From IMG/VR virus record IMGVR_UViG_3300010151_000054, positions 1-35,454 of that record: DNA of 35,454 bases; one strand, written 5' to 3'. This DNA is from a virus. Made by a program: the position numbers and the translations under genes. Each line of letters starts with the position of its first letter. Positions within the stretch are counted from its first letter, which is position 1. Positions 24,839 to 35,454 of this stretch are shown here, one piece after another. The notes under the pieces were generated by a model. The model searched no databases and was not told the DNA's origin. It saw only the letters and a program-made list of their open reading frames with translations.

Positions 24839-24868
24839 GTAATAAGTCTTGTACACCACATGGGCATT
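24839..24868 (-). promoter_or_regulatory. Second copy of 14-base promoter-like element
   Basis: On the minus strand AATGCCCATGTGGT (24868-24855) is followed by GTACAAG and TATTAC (24844... wait-free reading: 24842-24837 area), in the same arrangement as at 10654-10624. It lies in the 123-base divergent region, about 90 bases upstream of the first minus-block gene, and could drive that block. Confidence 0.45.
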
Positions 24869-24887
24869 TCTTAATTTGCAGTAAGTC

Positions 24888-25094
24888 ATGGCTGAAAAAA
24901 TAGATATATTAGATGTACTACCACCAGATATGCAGGAAGAGATATTAGAGTTTCTTTCTATACCAAGCGATGCTGTAACTATAGAGATAGACAAGGAGAG
25001 GTATACAATACCAGCAAAGGTCAATGAGCTTATAGATAGATTATATTGTGAATTAGAAGACTTCAAGGATGAGATACAAAAGCATCAAGGGTAG
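24888..25094 (+). CDS. Hypothetical acidic protein (68 aa), first gene of the packaging block
   Basis: MAEKIDILDVLPPDMQEEIL and on is acidic and helical, ending LYCELEDFKDEIQKHQG. No strong ribosome site precedes it. It overlaps the small-terminase gene by 26 bases. Small acidic genes just upstream of terminase are common in phages, but I recognise no family. Confidence 0.6.
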   Translation: MAEKIDILDVLPPDMQEEILEFLSIPSDAVTIEIDKERYTIPAKVNELIDRLYCELEDFKDEIQKHQG

Positions 25095-25935
25095 AAGACA
25101 CTATGTATATAAGAATGAGGAAGAGTTCAAAGATGTACATCCAGAAGGAAGCATTGTTCAAGACTGGAGAGGTGGTGTAGAGGGTGATTGGGTCTATGCT
25201 GATGATGGTGGCATTGTCCAGCTATTGAGAGTATCGAAGGCTATTAAACACCCCAATGACAGGAAGAACTATAAGTACGCTAAAGGTTGGTGTAGAACTA
25301 TTGTTGGTACGTTTCTTAATACGGATAAAACTATTATGGATACGGACTTTGATAGCCACAAGAATAGATATACCTTTTCCAAGACTATTGGAAATAAGAA
25401 GAATACGAGAGTTAGAAAGTCTCCTACTAAAAAGGAGAAGATATTTGCGACTAATGTCGTTGTTGGTATGGGTCCAGTTAAAGCGTACATGGATGCTTAT
25501 AGAGAGGAAGATGAGAATCAAGCACAGAAGAAAGCAGTAATTTTATTAAAACAGGACAGAGTTATGAAAGAAATACAAAAGAGTGTAATGGACGTAGCAG
25601 AAGAGATGGGTCTTGACCATTCTTTTGTTTTAAACAAATTAAAACATCTTGCTAATTATAGTGATGATGATAATATCATTTTACAATCTACTAAAGAAAT
25701 AGGTAAGATTATTGGGACTAGTGGTACTACTGTCAAGCAGAGAGAGTCTGGGATAGTAGGGTTGTTTCAAGGTTTTACACCAGAACAGTTACAAACAGCT
25801 AATAGAAAGGAAATATCAAATGGACAAAAAATCAATGATGGAGAAGTTAACGAAGATGAGGGGACAACAAGCGGAGATGGAGCTAGCGTATCAACAACTA
25901 CTGGGAGCAATCTCGATGCTCCAATCACTAGTTGA
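25069..25935 (+). CDS. Putative terminase small subunit (288 aa)
   Basis: It lies upstream of TerL, where the small subunit is expected. Residues about 120-190 (KEKIFATNVVVGMGPVKAYMDAYREE, then KKAVILLKQDRVMKEIQKSV) fit a terminase-small-subunit type DNA-binding helix-turn-helix, followed by HSFVLNKLKHLANYSDDDNI, an oligomerisation-like region. The subunit selects phage DNA and stimulates the packaging motor. The first ~115 residues (beta-rich, with DWRGGVEGDWVYADDGG) are an extra domain that I do not recognise. The last 116 bases are shared with another frame. Confidence 0.6.
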   Translation: MRYKSIKGRRHYVYKNEEEFKDVHPEGSIVQDWRGGVEGDWVYADDGGIVQLLRVSKAIKHPNDRKNYKYAKGWCRTIVGTFLNTDKTIMDTDFDSHKNRYTFSKTIGNKKNTRVRKSPTKKEKIFATNVVVGMGPVKAYMDAYREEDENQAQKKAVILLKQDRVMKEIQKSVMDVAEEMGLDHSFVLNKLKHLANYSDDDNIILQSTKEIGKIIGTSGTTVKQRESGIVGLFQGFTPEQLQTANRKEISNGQKINDGEVNEDEGTTSGDGASVSTTTGSNLDAPITS

Positions 25936-26026
25936 TGGGCCAGTAGCGGAAAAACCTAAACCTGCTCCAATACCAGTCCCTCCAAAAGTAGGGAAAGACC
26001 CGTTAGATGAGTTTAAAACGAAGTAA
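25820..26026 (+). CDS. Small Pro-rich protein overlapping terminase small subunit (68 aa)
   Basis: AAGGA lies eight bases before ATG 25820, inside the end of the preceding gene in another frame. The product has a helical start (MRGQQAEMELAYQQLLGAISMLQSL), then EKPKPAPIPVPPKVGKDPLDEF. Similar short helical proteins often lie between small and large terminase genes. The function is unknown. Confidence 0.65.
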   Translation: MDKKSMMEKLTKMRGQQAEMELAYQQLLGAISMLQSLVDGPVAEKPKPAPIPVPPKVGKDPLDEFKTK

Positions 26027-26032
26027 GGTAAA

Positions 26033-26113
26033 GGTCGGGGAAATAAAAATACTATTTCCTTATACGATTAAAAAAGAGAATAGTTCCTTTATTTTTTTCT
26101 ATCCCGATTTTTT
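26033..26113 (+). promoter_or_regulatory. TerL leader: alternative hairpins ending in a T-run
   Basis: TCGGG (26035-26039) can pair with CCCGA (26103-26107), which is followed by six T, a terminator-like layout with a long loop. A competing hairpin, GGAAATA/TATTTCC (26039-26045 with 26053-26059), uses some of the same bases. The leader has no ribosome site before the TerL ATG. Two exclusive folds suggest possible regulation, unproven. Confidence 0.35.
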
Positions 26114-26121
26114 ACACTTTT

Positions 26122-27690
26122 ATGAAGATAAACTCCCAGAACGTATCGAGAGCAGAAGAGACTCTACAACTAGCTCATAAAGACCTAATAGCTTTTGGTA
26201 AGTTATTCTTGCCAGATGACTTTATGCGGTCTGAAACACCTGCCTTTCACTTTGAAATGGCTGATGCAATAGATGATTTGACTGTAAAGCAATTAGCTAT
26301 TATATTACCAAGAGGTCATGGGAAGACTGTACTAACAAAAGCAAGCATTTTAAAGGATTTTGTATTTTGTCCAAAAGATGATATGCACTTTTATGCTTGG
26401 GTTGCTGCTACACAGAAATTGTCTGTAGGTAATATGGACTACATTAAGCATCACTTGGAGTACAATGATAAGATAAAGTATTTTTTTGGAGCTCTCAAAG
26501 GAAACAAGTGGACAGAGGAGGATATTGAACTTTCAAATGGATGTAAACTCATATCTAAGAGTAATGTTGCAGGGATTAGGGGAGGTGCTAAACTTCATAA
26601 AAGATATGACCTTATCGTGCTGGACGACTTTGAGCATGAGGCGAACACAATCACAAGAGACGCCAGAGACAAAAATGCGAATTTGGTCACTGCTGTCGTT
26701 TACCCTGCGATTGAGCCTCATACTGGGCGCTTGCGCGTTAATGGTACTCCCGTACATTACGACAGCTTTATCAATAATCTTATTATCAATTACGAACGCG
26801 CTGTTTCAGACGGTGAGGACTTTGCTTGGAAAATAGTAACACATAAAGCTATACTTCCTTCTGGTGAAGCACTTTGGCCATCATTCTTTCCTAAATCAAA
26901 ACTAAAAGAAAAGAAGAAGTTTTACAGAGATTCTGGTCAACAATCGAAGTTCTATCAAGAGTATATGATGGAAGTTCAAAGTAGTGAGGATGCTTTATTT
27001 ACTAGAGACCATATTAAATTTTGGAAGGGTTACTATGAGTACGAAGAAGAAGAAAAAGAAAACTATATTGTTATTAGCGGTGAGAGAATGCCAGTTAATA
27101 CTTTCGTTGGTTGTGACCCTGCTACAGATATTGATACTAAAGAATCAGATTTTTCTGTTATTATGTGCATTGCTATTGATGTTGATAATAACCTTTATGT
27201 TCTAGAATATGAAAGACATAGGTCAATACCAACTATAGGTAGGAAGAATCTTAAAGGTGAGATGAGAGGAAAGAAAGGTGTTGTAGATTATATAATGGAA
27301 CTTCATCAGAAGTATCATTGTACATCATCTACTGTGGAGGATGTTGCTATGAATAGGTCAATCTTTCAATCATTAAATGATGAGCGTCGTAGGTTAAATA
27401 GGTTTGATGTAGCTGTTATACCAGAGAAACCTGGAGGTACTCAAAAGATTAACAGAGTTTATTCTGGTCTATCTGGAAGATTTAGCATGGGGACCGTACA
27501 TTTAAGAGAAAATATGTTTGATTTAATCAATGAAATTGTTACTTTTGGTCCACGCATGGCACATGATGATACCATAGAGACACTTTTTTATGCACAACTA
27601 CACTCATTTCCGCCCAATAAGGTACACAATGAGAAAGAAAATGCATGGTTTACACCTAAAAAGAAAGCAAAGCATTGGATAGTAGCTTAA
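26122..27690 (+). CDS. Terminase large subunit (TerL)
   Basis: This 522-residue protein is the packaging motor. The ATPase part has Walker A PRGHGKT (residues 63-69), Walker B LIVLDDFE (164-171) and VNGTP as the coupling motif near 207-210. The RNase H-like nuclease part has FVGCDPATD with Asp332, VEDVAM with an acid at 406-407 and HDDTIETL at 481-488. It pumps DNA into the prohead through the portal and cuts it. The length is complete. The ATG at 26122 has no Shine-Dalgarno site, which is unusual here; no alternative in-frame ATG lies upstream before a stop. Confidence 0.95.
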   Translation: MKINSQNVSRAEETLQLAHKDLIAFGKLFLPDDFMRSETPAFHFEMADAIDDLTVKQLAIILPRGHGKTVLTKASILKDFVFCPKDDMHFYAWVAATQKLSVGNMDYIKHHLEYNDKIKYFFGALKGNKWTEEDIELSNGCKLISKSNVAGIRGGAKLHKRYDLIVLDDFEHEANTITRDARDKNANLVTAVVYPAIEPHTGRLRVNGTPVHYDSFINNLIINYERAVSDGEDFAWKIVTHKAILPSGEALWPSFFPKSKLKEKKKFYRDSGQQSKFYQEYMMEVQSSEDALFTRDHIKFWKGYYEYEEEEKENYIVISGERMPVNTFVGCDPATDIDTKESDFSVIMCIAIDVDNNLYVLEYERHRSIPTIGRKNLKGEMRGKKGVVDYIMELHQKYHCTSSTVEDVAMNRSIFQSLNDERRRLNRFDVAVIPEKPGGTQKINRVYSGLSGRFSMGTVHLRENMFDLINEIVTFGPRMAHDDTIETLFYAQLHSFPPNKVHNEKENAWFTPKKKAKHWIVA

Positions 27691-28545
27691 TTGGTAAGGA
27701 AATTAATAGAAAAACTCTTAGGATTTTTATATAACATGACTAAAATAAAACAAGATAGTACAACTACAGAAGTAAAGAAGACTGATTTAGAATTAGCAAC
27801 TACTGGTGCAAAGGATTCTTTAAGGAAGAAAGAAGAATATAAAGTATTGCAAGATGTTGCTAATGAAATGGATTTTTCATTTGATGACTTGGTTACCATG
27901 TATATGGCAGAATCAAGTGGAAGGTCTGATGTTGAAAATGATTTAGGATATGTAGGTGGATTTCAGTTTGGTAAAAAAGCTGGAACAAAGTATGGACTCG
28001 TTAGCGATTATGGAGACTTTAGAAAAGATTTAAGGAAGAGTGCAACTGCAGCTATTAAATTTGCAAGAGATAATACTAAAGATGATATTTTATTGAGTGA
28101 TGGTGTAGATGCAAATGGTGACCCTAAATTTAAAAAGATGGGAAAGACTTTTAGTAACCTACTTGCAGAAAATGATATACCAGAGAGTTTAGCTGTGTAT
28201 CTTACTCATCAACAAGGGAGAGGTGGGTTTATTGATTTAGTAACTGGTTCTAAGAGCGGAAGAGTATCTGAAGGTACTATAGATAAAATGTCTGAGAATC
28301 TTGGGTTTAATGATAAACAAAAAGAAGAGTTTAAGTTAAATGCGAATAAGGGTGATTCAGCTAAGTTGTTTCTCAATTCTTGGAAAAATCGTTGGTCTGA
28401 AAAAAAGAAGGAGGCAGCCAATTGGATGGCTGAAGGTGCTCCAACAGACCACAAAGTATTTAATGCAGTGAAGGATAGTGGTAAGTCAGAAAATATTGTA
28501 TCAGAAGCAGATGATGGAGGAACTAATGCTATACGACCAGATTAA
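27691..28545 (+). CDS. Lysozyme-like transglycosylase, probably virion-associated
   Basis: The 284-residue frame starts with TTG directly after the TerL stop; ATG 27736 is an alternative start. It has the lysozyme-like fold signature: MAESSGRSD with Glu74 as likely catalytic acid, YVGGFQFGKKAG (87-97), and LAVYLTHQQGRGGF (167-180), the HQQG signature found in phage transglycosylases. It would cut the glycan chains of peptidoglycan. Placed among head genes rather than in a lysis cassette, it is more likely carried by the virion for local wall opening. No signal peptide is seen. Confidence 0.75.
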   Translation: MVRKLIEKLLGFLYNMTKIKQDSTTTEVKKTDLELATTGAKDSLRKKEEYKVLQDVANEMDFSFDDLVTMYMAESSGRSDVENDLGYVGGFQFGKKAGTKYGLVSDYGDFRKDLRKSATAAIKFARDNTKDDILLSDGVDANGDPKFKKMGKTFSNLLAENDIPESLAVYLTHQQGRGGFIDLVTGSKSGRVSEGTIDKMSENLGFNDKQKEEFKLNANKGDSAKLFLNSWKNRWSEKKKEAANWMAEGAPTDHKVFNAVKDSGKSENIVSEADDGGTNAIRPD

Positions 28546-28984
28546 ACAAAATAAGATTGCTGGTATAAGAAGTATTATGGGTATGAAGAATAAGCCAATG
28601 GATTTAAGTGGGTCTAAGCCAGTAGGTGGCTCAATTGATTTAACTGGTAGCAAGGCTACTGGAAAGGCTCAATCAAGTTTATTACAGAAACTAGGTGCTC
28701 CTCCCCCGTCACCTTCTACACAGTCAAGTGGTACTCAACCACAAATGAAACAGCAAGGTAATTTATCAAGTCAACTCCCAGTAAAACAAAATATGTTTAG
28801 TATGGCATCTGAAAGACAACCTCAATGGGGACCACAAAATAAACCATTTGGTACTCAGAAACCTCTCGGTGTCCCAGGTCCGAATGAACCTGCTGGTTGG
28901 CAACAACCTGCTAGGAATCAAAATTCTAAGTTAAGTGATGCTTTTAATCTTCTAAAGGATTCTGGAATAGGGGGAATGTTTTAA
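28526..28984 (+). CDS. Low-complexity Gln/Pro/Ser-rich protein (152 aa)
   Basis: I chose ATG 28526 because GGAGG stands six bases before it; it overlaps the transglycosylase by 20 bases. After a short helical start (MLYDQIKQNKIAGIRSIMG) the chain is rich in Gln, Pro, Ser and Gly (LDLSGS-type repeats, PPPSPSTQSSGTQPQ) and looks disordered, ending DAFNLLKDSGIGGMF. It may be a virion linker or chaperone-like peptide; the function is unknown. Confidence 0.65.
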   Translation: MLYDQIKQNKIAGIRSIMGMKNKPMDLSGSKPVGGSIDLTGSKATGKAQSSLLQKLGAPPPSPSTQSSGTQPQMKQQGNLSSQLPVKQNMFSMASERQPQWGPQNKPFGTQKPLGVPGPNEPAGWQQPARNQNSKLSDAFNLLKDSGIGGMF

Positions 28985-29760
28985 TGGCTGATACTAGTGG
29001 AAGAATATTATATAGTTGTCATTTAAGGGCTGATGAGCATGTTTCTAAAGCTGAAGACTCCAGAGGGAGTACATGGTCTAATATAACTATTAAAAGCAAG
29101 GAAGTTAATACTTCTACTACTAATACAAAATATTATGCAGACTCTCTAAAGTTATATGATTCTGCTGGTATTGGGCACGGCTATACTGATGGTAAGAGAG
29201 TATACCATGTTGCTAATACTTCTGCTCTTTCTCCTTTAGACCAGAATGATAGTGAGGCAATGACTCATTTAAAATATGCATGGATAAAGCATACTGGGTA
29301 TCAAGGAACAGATTTTACACATACTGATTGTGATATAACTAGTGGTTCTGAAAATGTGTCTGTAACTGATTCTTCTGGAATAGTTGCTGATATGTGCATT
29401 TTAAATAGTAATTTCCCTTCTGGGACATATGTTTTGTCAGTTGATGCTACACTAACACCTCAAAAGGTTGTTATGTCACAACTTTCTACAGCAACTGCTA
29501 CTGGTGAAACAATAAGATTTCTAGGACAGTCTACTACAGTTAATGCTACAGACTATTTAGCTGTTTATAATGGGACTACTCTAATTACATTATTGCCTCC
29601 AGGTGGAGGAATATCTATACCTATATTCTCATCAAGTTCATGGACTACTGCTATCGGTTCACAACAACTACAAGTAGCAAGTAAGACTGTAGCTGATGTT
29701 GATATATATGGTTCTAATAACATAGCTGTTGAATATTTATTATTTGAGGATAGTGACTAA
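28984..29760 (+). CDS. Putative virion protein, beta-rich (258 aa)
   Basis: It starts in a TAATG overlap with the preceding stop. Ser/Thr/Gly-rich and beta-prone throughout (RILYSCHLRADEHVSK, NVSVTDSSGIVADM, GGGISIPIFSSSSWTT). No family is recognised, but the composition and position between terminase and portal fit a head decoration or accessory protein. Confidence 0.6.
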   Translation: MADTSGRILYSCHLRADEHVSKAEDSRGSTWSNITIKSKEVNTSTTNTKYYADSLKLYDSAGIGHGYTDGKRVYHVANTSALSPLDQNDSEAMTHLKYAWIKHTGYQGTDFTHTDCDITSGSENVSVTDSSGIVADMCILNSNFPSGTYVLSVDATLTPQKVVMSQLSTATATGETIRFLGQSTTVNATDYLAVYNGTTLITLLPPGGGISIPIFSSSSWTTAIGSQQLQVASKTVADVDIYGSNNIAVEYLLFEDSD

Positions 29761-29952
29761 TGCAAACTAAGAAAAAGAAGAAGAAGTTTAAAAAGGTTAA
29801 GACATTTAAATCTCCATTACTTAAGCAGAAGGAGAAAATGGAAGCAAAAGCAAAGACAAAGGCAAAGTTGAAAAAGATGCAAGATAAATTTGCTGCGGCT
29901 AAGAAGAAACAGAAGAAGAAGTCTTCTGCTATTTTAGCTTCAAAGAGAAAAA

Positions 29953-29960
<8 letters not shown>
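29760..29960 (+). CDS. Extremely Lys-rich small protein (66 aa)
   Basis: ATG 29760 overlaps the stop of the preceding gene (TAATG). About 28 of 66 residues are Lys (KKKKKKFKKVKTFK, AAAKKKQKKKSS), with almost no acidic residues. It resembles a histone-tail-like or DNA-condensing peptide, perhaps packed with the genome. It overlaps the portal gene by eight bases. Low complexity could also arise by drift, but the frame is intact and precisely placed. Confidence 0.65.
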
Positions 29961-32942
<2,982 letters not shown>

Positions 32943-32992
32943 AAAGTATTATGTAATATGCTAAAAAAATATTAAATTAATAGGAGATTAAA

Positions 32993-33850
32993 ATGAGTAT
33001 TGACCAACAAGTAGACAACGTATCAGCAGATACCCCCGAAAGTTCTTCATTCGATGATACATCTGATTTCTTTTCAGAGTTAGATGCGTCAGTAAATGGA
33101 GCAATTCTCGAATCTAGTGATACTTCAAAACAAACCTCTCAGGAAAATGCTTCTGCATCACTTGGGAGCCCAGCTGGAGTTCAGAAACAGGACGAGTATC
33201 AAGTTCTGCAAAAGAGGTATTCTGATTCAAGTAGAGAGGGAAAACGACTTAACACTCGTTTAACTGAACTTGAACCATATGTACCAATTATTGATGCAAT
33301 GAAGGAAGACCCCGACTTAGTTTCTCATGTGAGAGGTTATTTCGAGGGTGGCGGGAAAGCTCCAAAGAGTATGAAGGAAAAACTTCAATTACCAGAGGAC
33401 TTTGTGTTTGACCCCGATGACGCTATTGCAGATTCCAGTTCTGATTCAGCTAAAGTTTTGGATTCCACTATTGATGGAGTTGTTCAGCGTAGGTTAAATG
33501 ACCATGCAGGACAGCAGAAACGTGAGAATACAAGACTAGCTGCCGAAACCGAATTTCGTAAGAGATTTGAGATTGGCGATGATGAATGGCAAGACCTTGT
33601 ACAGTATGCTAAAAGCAGACCTCTTGAGTTAGAGGATATTTATTATCTTAAAACTCGTAATGAAAGAGAGAAGAATATAGCGAACTCAGCAAGTACTCAA
33701 GTTGCACAGCAAATGAAGAATGTCTCTGACAGACCACAATCACTTGCTACATCTGGTTCTCAAACAGTAGAGACCACTATGGATGATAAAGTTTTTGACA
33801 CCATACTAGGAGCCGACTCTAAATTGGATTCGTTATTTAGCGCAAGCTAA
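32993..33850 (+). CDS. Putative scaffolding protein (285 aa)
   Basis: AGGAG precedes the ATG by seven bases. Ser/Asp/Glu-rich N-terminus (ADTPESSSFDDTSDFFSELD), a coiled middle (KRYSDSSREGKRLNTRLTELE), then SHVRGYFEGGGKAP and a second helical region. Acidic, helical proteins of this size placed just before the major capsid gene are typically scaffolds that guide prohead assembly and then leave. No protease motif is seen. Confidence 0.75.
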   Translation: MSIDQQVDNVSADTPESSSFDDTSDFFSELDASVNGAILESSDTSKQTSQENASASLGSPAGVQKQDEYQVLQKRYSDSSREGKRLNTRLTELEPYVPIIDAMKEDPDLVSHVRGYFEGGGKAPKSMKEKLQLPEDFVFDPDDAIADSSSDSAKVLDSTIDGVVQRRLNDHAGQQKRENTRLAAETEFRKRFEIGDDEWQDLVQYAKSRPLELEDIYYLKTRNEREKNIANSASTQVAQQMKNVSDRPQSLATSGSQTVETTMDDKVFDTILGADSKLDSLFSAS

Positions 33851-33881
33851 GTAACTTAATTAAGCAAAAAAGGAGAAGACT

Positions 33882-35420
33882 ATGCCCGATTTATTTGGCT
33901 TAGAGTCTGGCTTATCAGAACAATCCTCTCCGCAGGGCTTAGACCCAATATCATCCAGTTTAAGTACTGGTGACCTTCGCAGACGATATGACTTTGGTGA
34001 CAGGGTTTCTGAACTATCTATACCTCAAGACCCTTTTTTCAGATTAGTATCAAAACTTGCGAAGAAACCAACGGATGACCCCGAGTTTAAGTTCACAGAG
34101 AGGAGACCATCGTTTCATAAACGATATGCTTATGCAGTTGGAGTTTTTAATAACTCTGGCTCTGAAGTAGAGACAGGTGCCTTAGGTGATGATTTGACTG
34201 CATCTAATTTCTCCACATTTAAAATAAACATGGCTTGTGATTATCTGAAAGATGGTAACCTATCTAATGTTTATGGACAATCTGGAAATGAAATTAAAGT
34301 AGGTCAAGACAACACACAACCTCAGTTCTTCCTAGAAGGACAGATGGTAAAGATTCCACTTCAAACGTCAGTACCTGGAAGTCTATCAGCCGCTTCGGCT
34401 GAGGACTTTGCAGTTATGAGAGTAACGAAAGTTACTTCTTATGCAGGCGCTGGGGATTTTGATAGTGGTATTGTTGGCAATGCAAACCAGTGTGATTTAG
34501 TTCAGCTGGAAGGTGTAATCGTCAGAGATGGCGGTGCCAGCATTGTCAGTTTAGGTAGCCCAAATGCAGTAGCAGGTGACTCAACATATAGCTTATCACA
34601 AGAACAGCTTGAAAATAGCAGATGTTATGTGGTAGGAACTTCACACGGACAGGGTACAGGTTACCCAGCGACATGGAAAGACCAGCCTTTCTCGACTGGT
34701 TATGGACGCACTCAGATTTGGAAAACAGCCTTAGCAATGGATAACACGACTCGTGCTACCGTTCTAAAGTATGAACCTAATGAGTGGGCTCGTATCTGGA
34801 GAGAGAAGTTGATTGAACATAAATGGGATATTGAACAGAGTATGTTGTTTAGTACACAGGGTAAAGTAGATACTACTACCTGGACTACTCAAGGTGCTGT
34901 TGATTACATTCTCAATTATGGAAATGTCTTCGGATTAACCCATGCTACTAAAACACAAGATGACTTCTTGGACGACATGAGTGCTTTCTTAGACCCACGT
35001 TACAATAATGCAAATGCAACATTGTTCTTCGTGGATACAGCAACCTATAATTGGTTGCATAAGCTAAGTGGGTATTTCACAAACAACCTTGAAATCTCAT
35101 CTAACTTTAGAGCAGACATGGCTCTGACTGGAAAGAAGAAGGTCTTTGGTGTTGACATAACTACTATCAGTACACCTTATGGTGATATGAATGTAGCTAG
35201 AAACATCCACCTTGATAGTACGAAGATTAAGATTCTTGCAATTAACATGAGGTACTTGGCATATAGACCTCTTGTCGGTAACGGCTTGAATCGTGATACG
35301 GCTATCTATGTAGGTGTACAGACCTTAGAGAATAGTGGCGTTGACCGTAGAGTTGACTTAATCCAAACAGAAGCAGGAATGGAGTTTCAAATGCCAGAAG
35401 CCCATGGCATCTGGTCATAA
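33882..35420 (+). CDS. Major capsid protein (512 aa)
   Basis: A strong AAGGAG is seven bases before ATG 33882. The sequence has DPFFRLVSKLAKKPTDDPEFKFTERRP near residue 45-75, many Gly and beta strands, FFVDTATYNWLHKL, GKKKVFGVDITTISTPYGDMNV and the C-terminal VDRRVDLIQTEAGMEFQMPEAHG. Position after the scaffold and length fit an HK97-fold major capsid protein; the exact family is not certain. Codon use looks smoother than in the minus block, as expected for the most abundant protein. Confidence 0.85.
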   Translation: MPDLFGLESGLSEQSSPQGLDPISSSLSTGDLRRRYDFGDRVSELSIPQDPFFRLVSKLAKKPTDDPEFKFTERRPSFHKRYAYAVGVFNNSGSEVETGALGDDLTASNFSTFKINMACDYLKDGNLSNVYGQSGNEIKVGQDNTQPQFFLEGQMVKIPLQTSVPGSLSAASAEDFAVMRVTKVTSYAGAGDFDSGIVGNANQCDLVQLEGVIVRDGGASIVSLGSPNAVAGDSTYSLSQEQLENSRCYVVGTSHGQGTGYPATWKDQPFSTGYGRTQIWKTALAMDNTTRATVLKYEPNEWARIWREKLIEHKWDIEQSMLFSTQGKVDTTTWTTQGAVDYILNYGNVFGLTHATKTQDDFLDDMSAFLDPRYNNANATLFFVDTATYNWLHKLSGYFTNNLEISSNFRADMALTGKKKVFGVDITTISTPYGDMNVARNIHLDSTKIKILAINMRYLAYRPLVGNGLNRDTAIYVGVQTLENSGVDRRVDLIQTEAGMEFQMPEAHGIWS

Positions 35421-35431
35421 GGAGGTAAACA

Positions 35432-35454
35432 ATGGCAAATCCACTATATGGTTC
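35432..35454 (+). CDS. Start of next head/neck gene (partial)
   Basis: GGAGG lies six bases before ATG 35432, and the frame MANPLYG runs off the right edge. Too short to identify; position suggests a small capsid or head-completion protein. Confidence 0.6.

Overview
The window is a contiguous piece of a tailed double-stranded DNA phage genome (low G+C, roughly 37-38% by eye). It carries a large terminase, portal, scaffold and major capsid protein, a phage replication/recombination set, tightly packed genes with 1-30 base overlaps, and no bacterial housekeeping genes. Strong AAGGAG-type ribosome sites precede most genes, so the host probably uses Shine-Dalgarno initiation. The host cannot be named; the gene style is like that of uncultured aquatic phages. 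Both ends cut through genes.

Layout. (1) 1-9755, plus strand: two giant genes. The first is open from base 1 and combines a PD-(D/E)XK nuclease-like domain, a HEYFH zincin-type peptidase domain and, in its second half, motifs of a two-barrel (double-psi beta-barrel) RNA polymerase, including D-W-D-G-D. The second (1279 aa) looks like an internal or ejected virion protein with hydrophobic C-terminal segments. (2) 9752-24764, minus strand: about 37 small and medium genes. They include a DUF115-like protein, a metallophosphoesterase, a D12-class adenine methyltransferase, a RuvC-like resolvase, a DnaB-type helicase, a DUF932-like protein, an SSB-like protein with a DDLPF tail, a Sak/DUF1071 annealing protein and a Cas4/RecB-like nuclease with four cysteines. 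Many unknown small proteins follow, some membrane-anchored, plus tRNA-Tyr and several gene-free stretches rich in inverted repeats. (3) 24888-35454, plus strand: packaging and head genes in the order small terminase, TerL, a lysozyme-like transglycosylase, a Lys-rich protein, portal, a collagen-like protein, scaffold, major capsid protein, and the start of the next gene.

How it fits together. The giant proteins are probably packaged and delivered at infection, where the RNA polymerase-like protein could start transcription. The minus block would then handle replication, recombination and DNA modification, and the right block would build and fill the head. A 14-base sequence occurs just upstream of two minus-strand transcription starts and is a candidate phage promoter element.

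Most notable observations: the polymerase motifs inside a three-domain giant protein; near-total loss of GATC from the whole window (I found one site) in a phage that carries its own Dam-class methyltransferase; that single GATC lying in the loop of a predicted hairpin in non-coding DNA; and a set of undescribed structured non-coding elements. All counts and pairings were made by eye.
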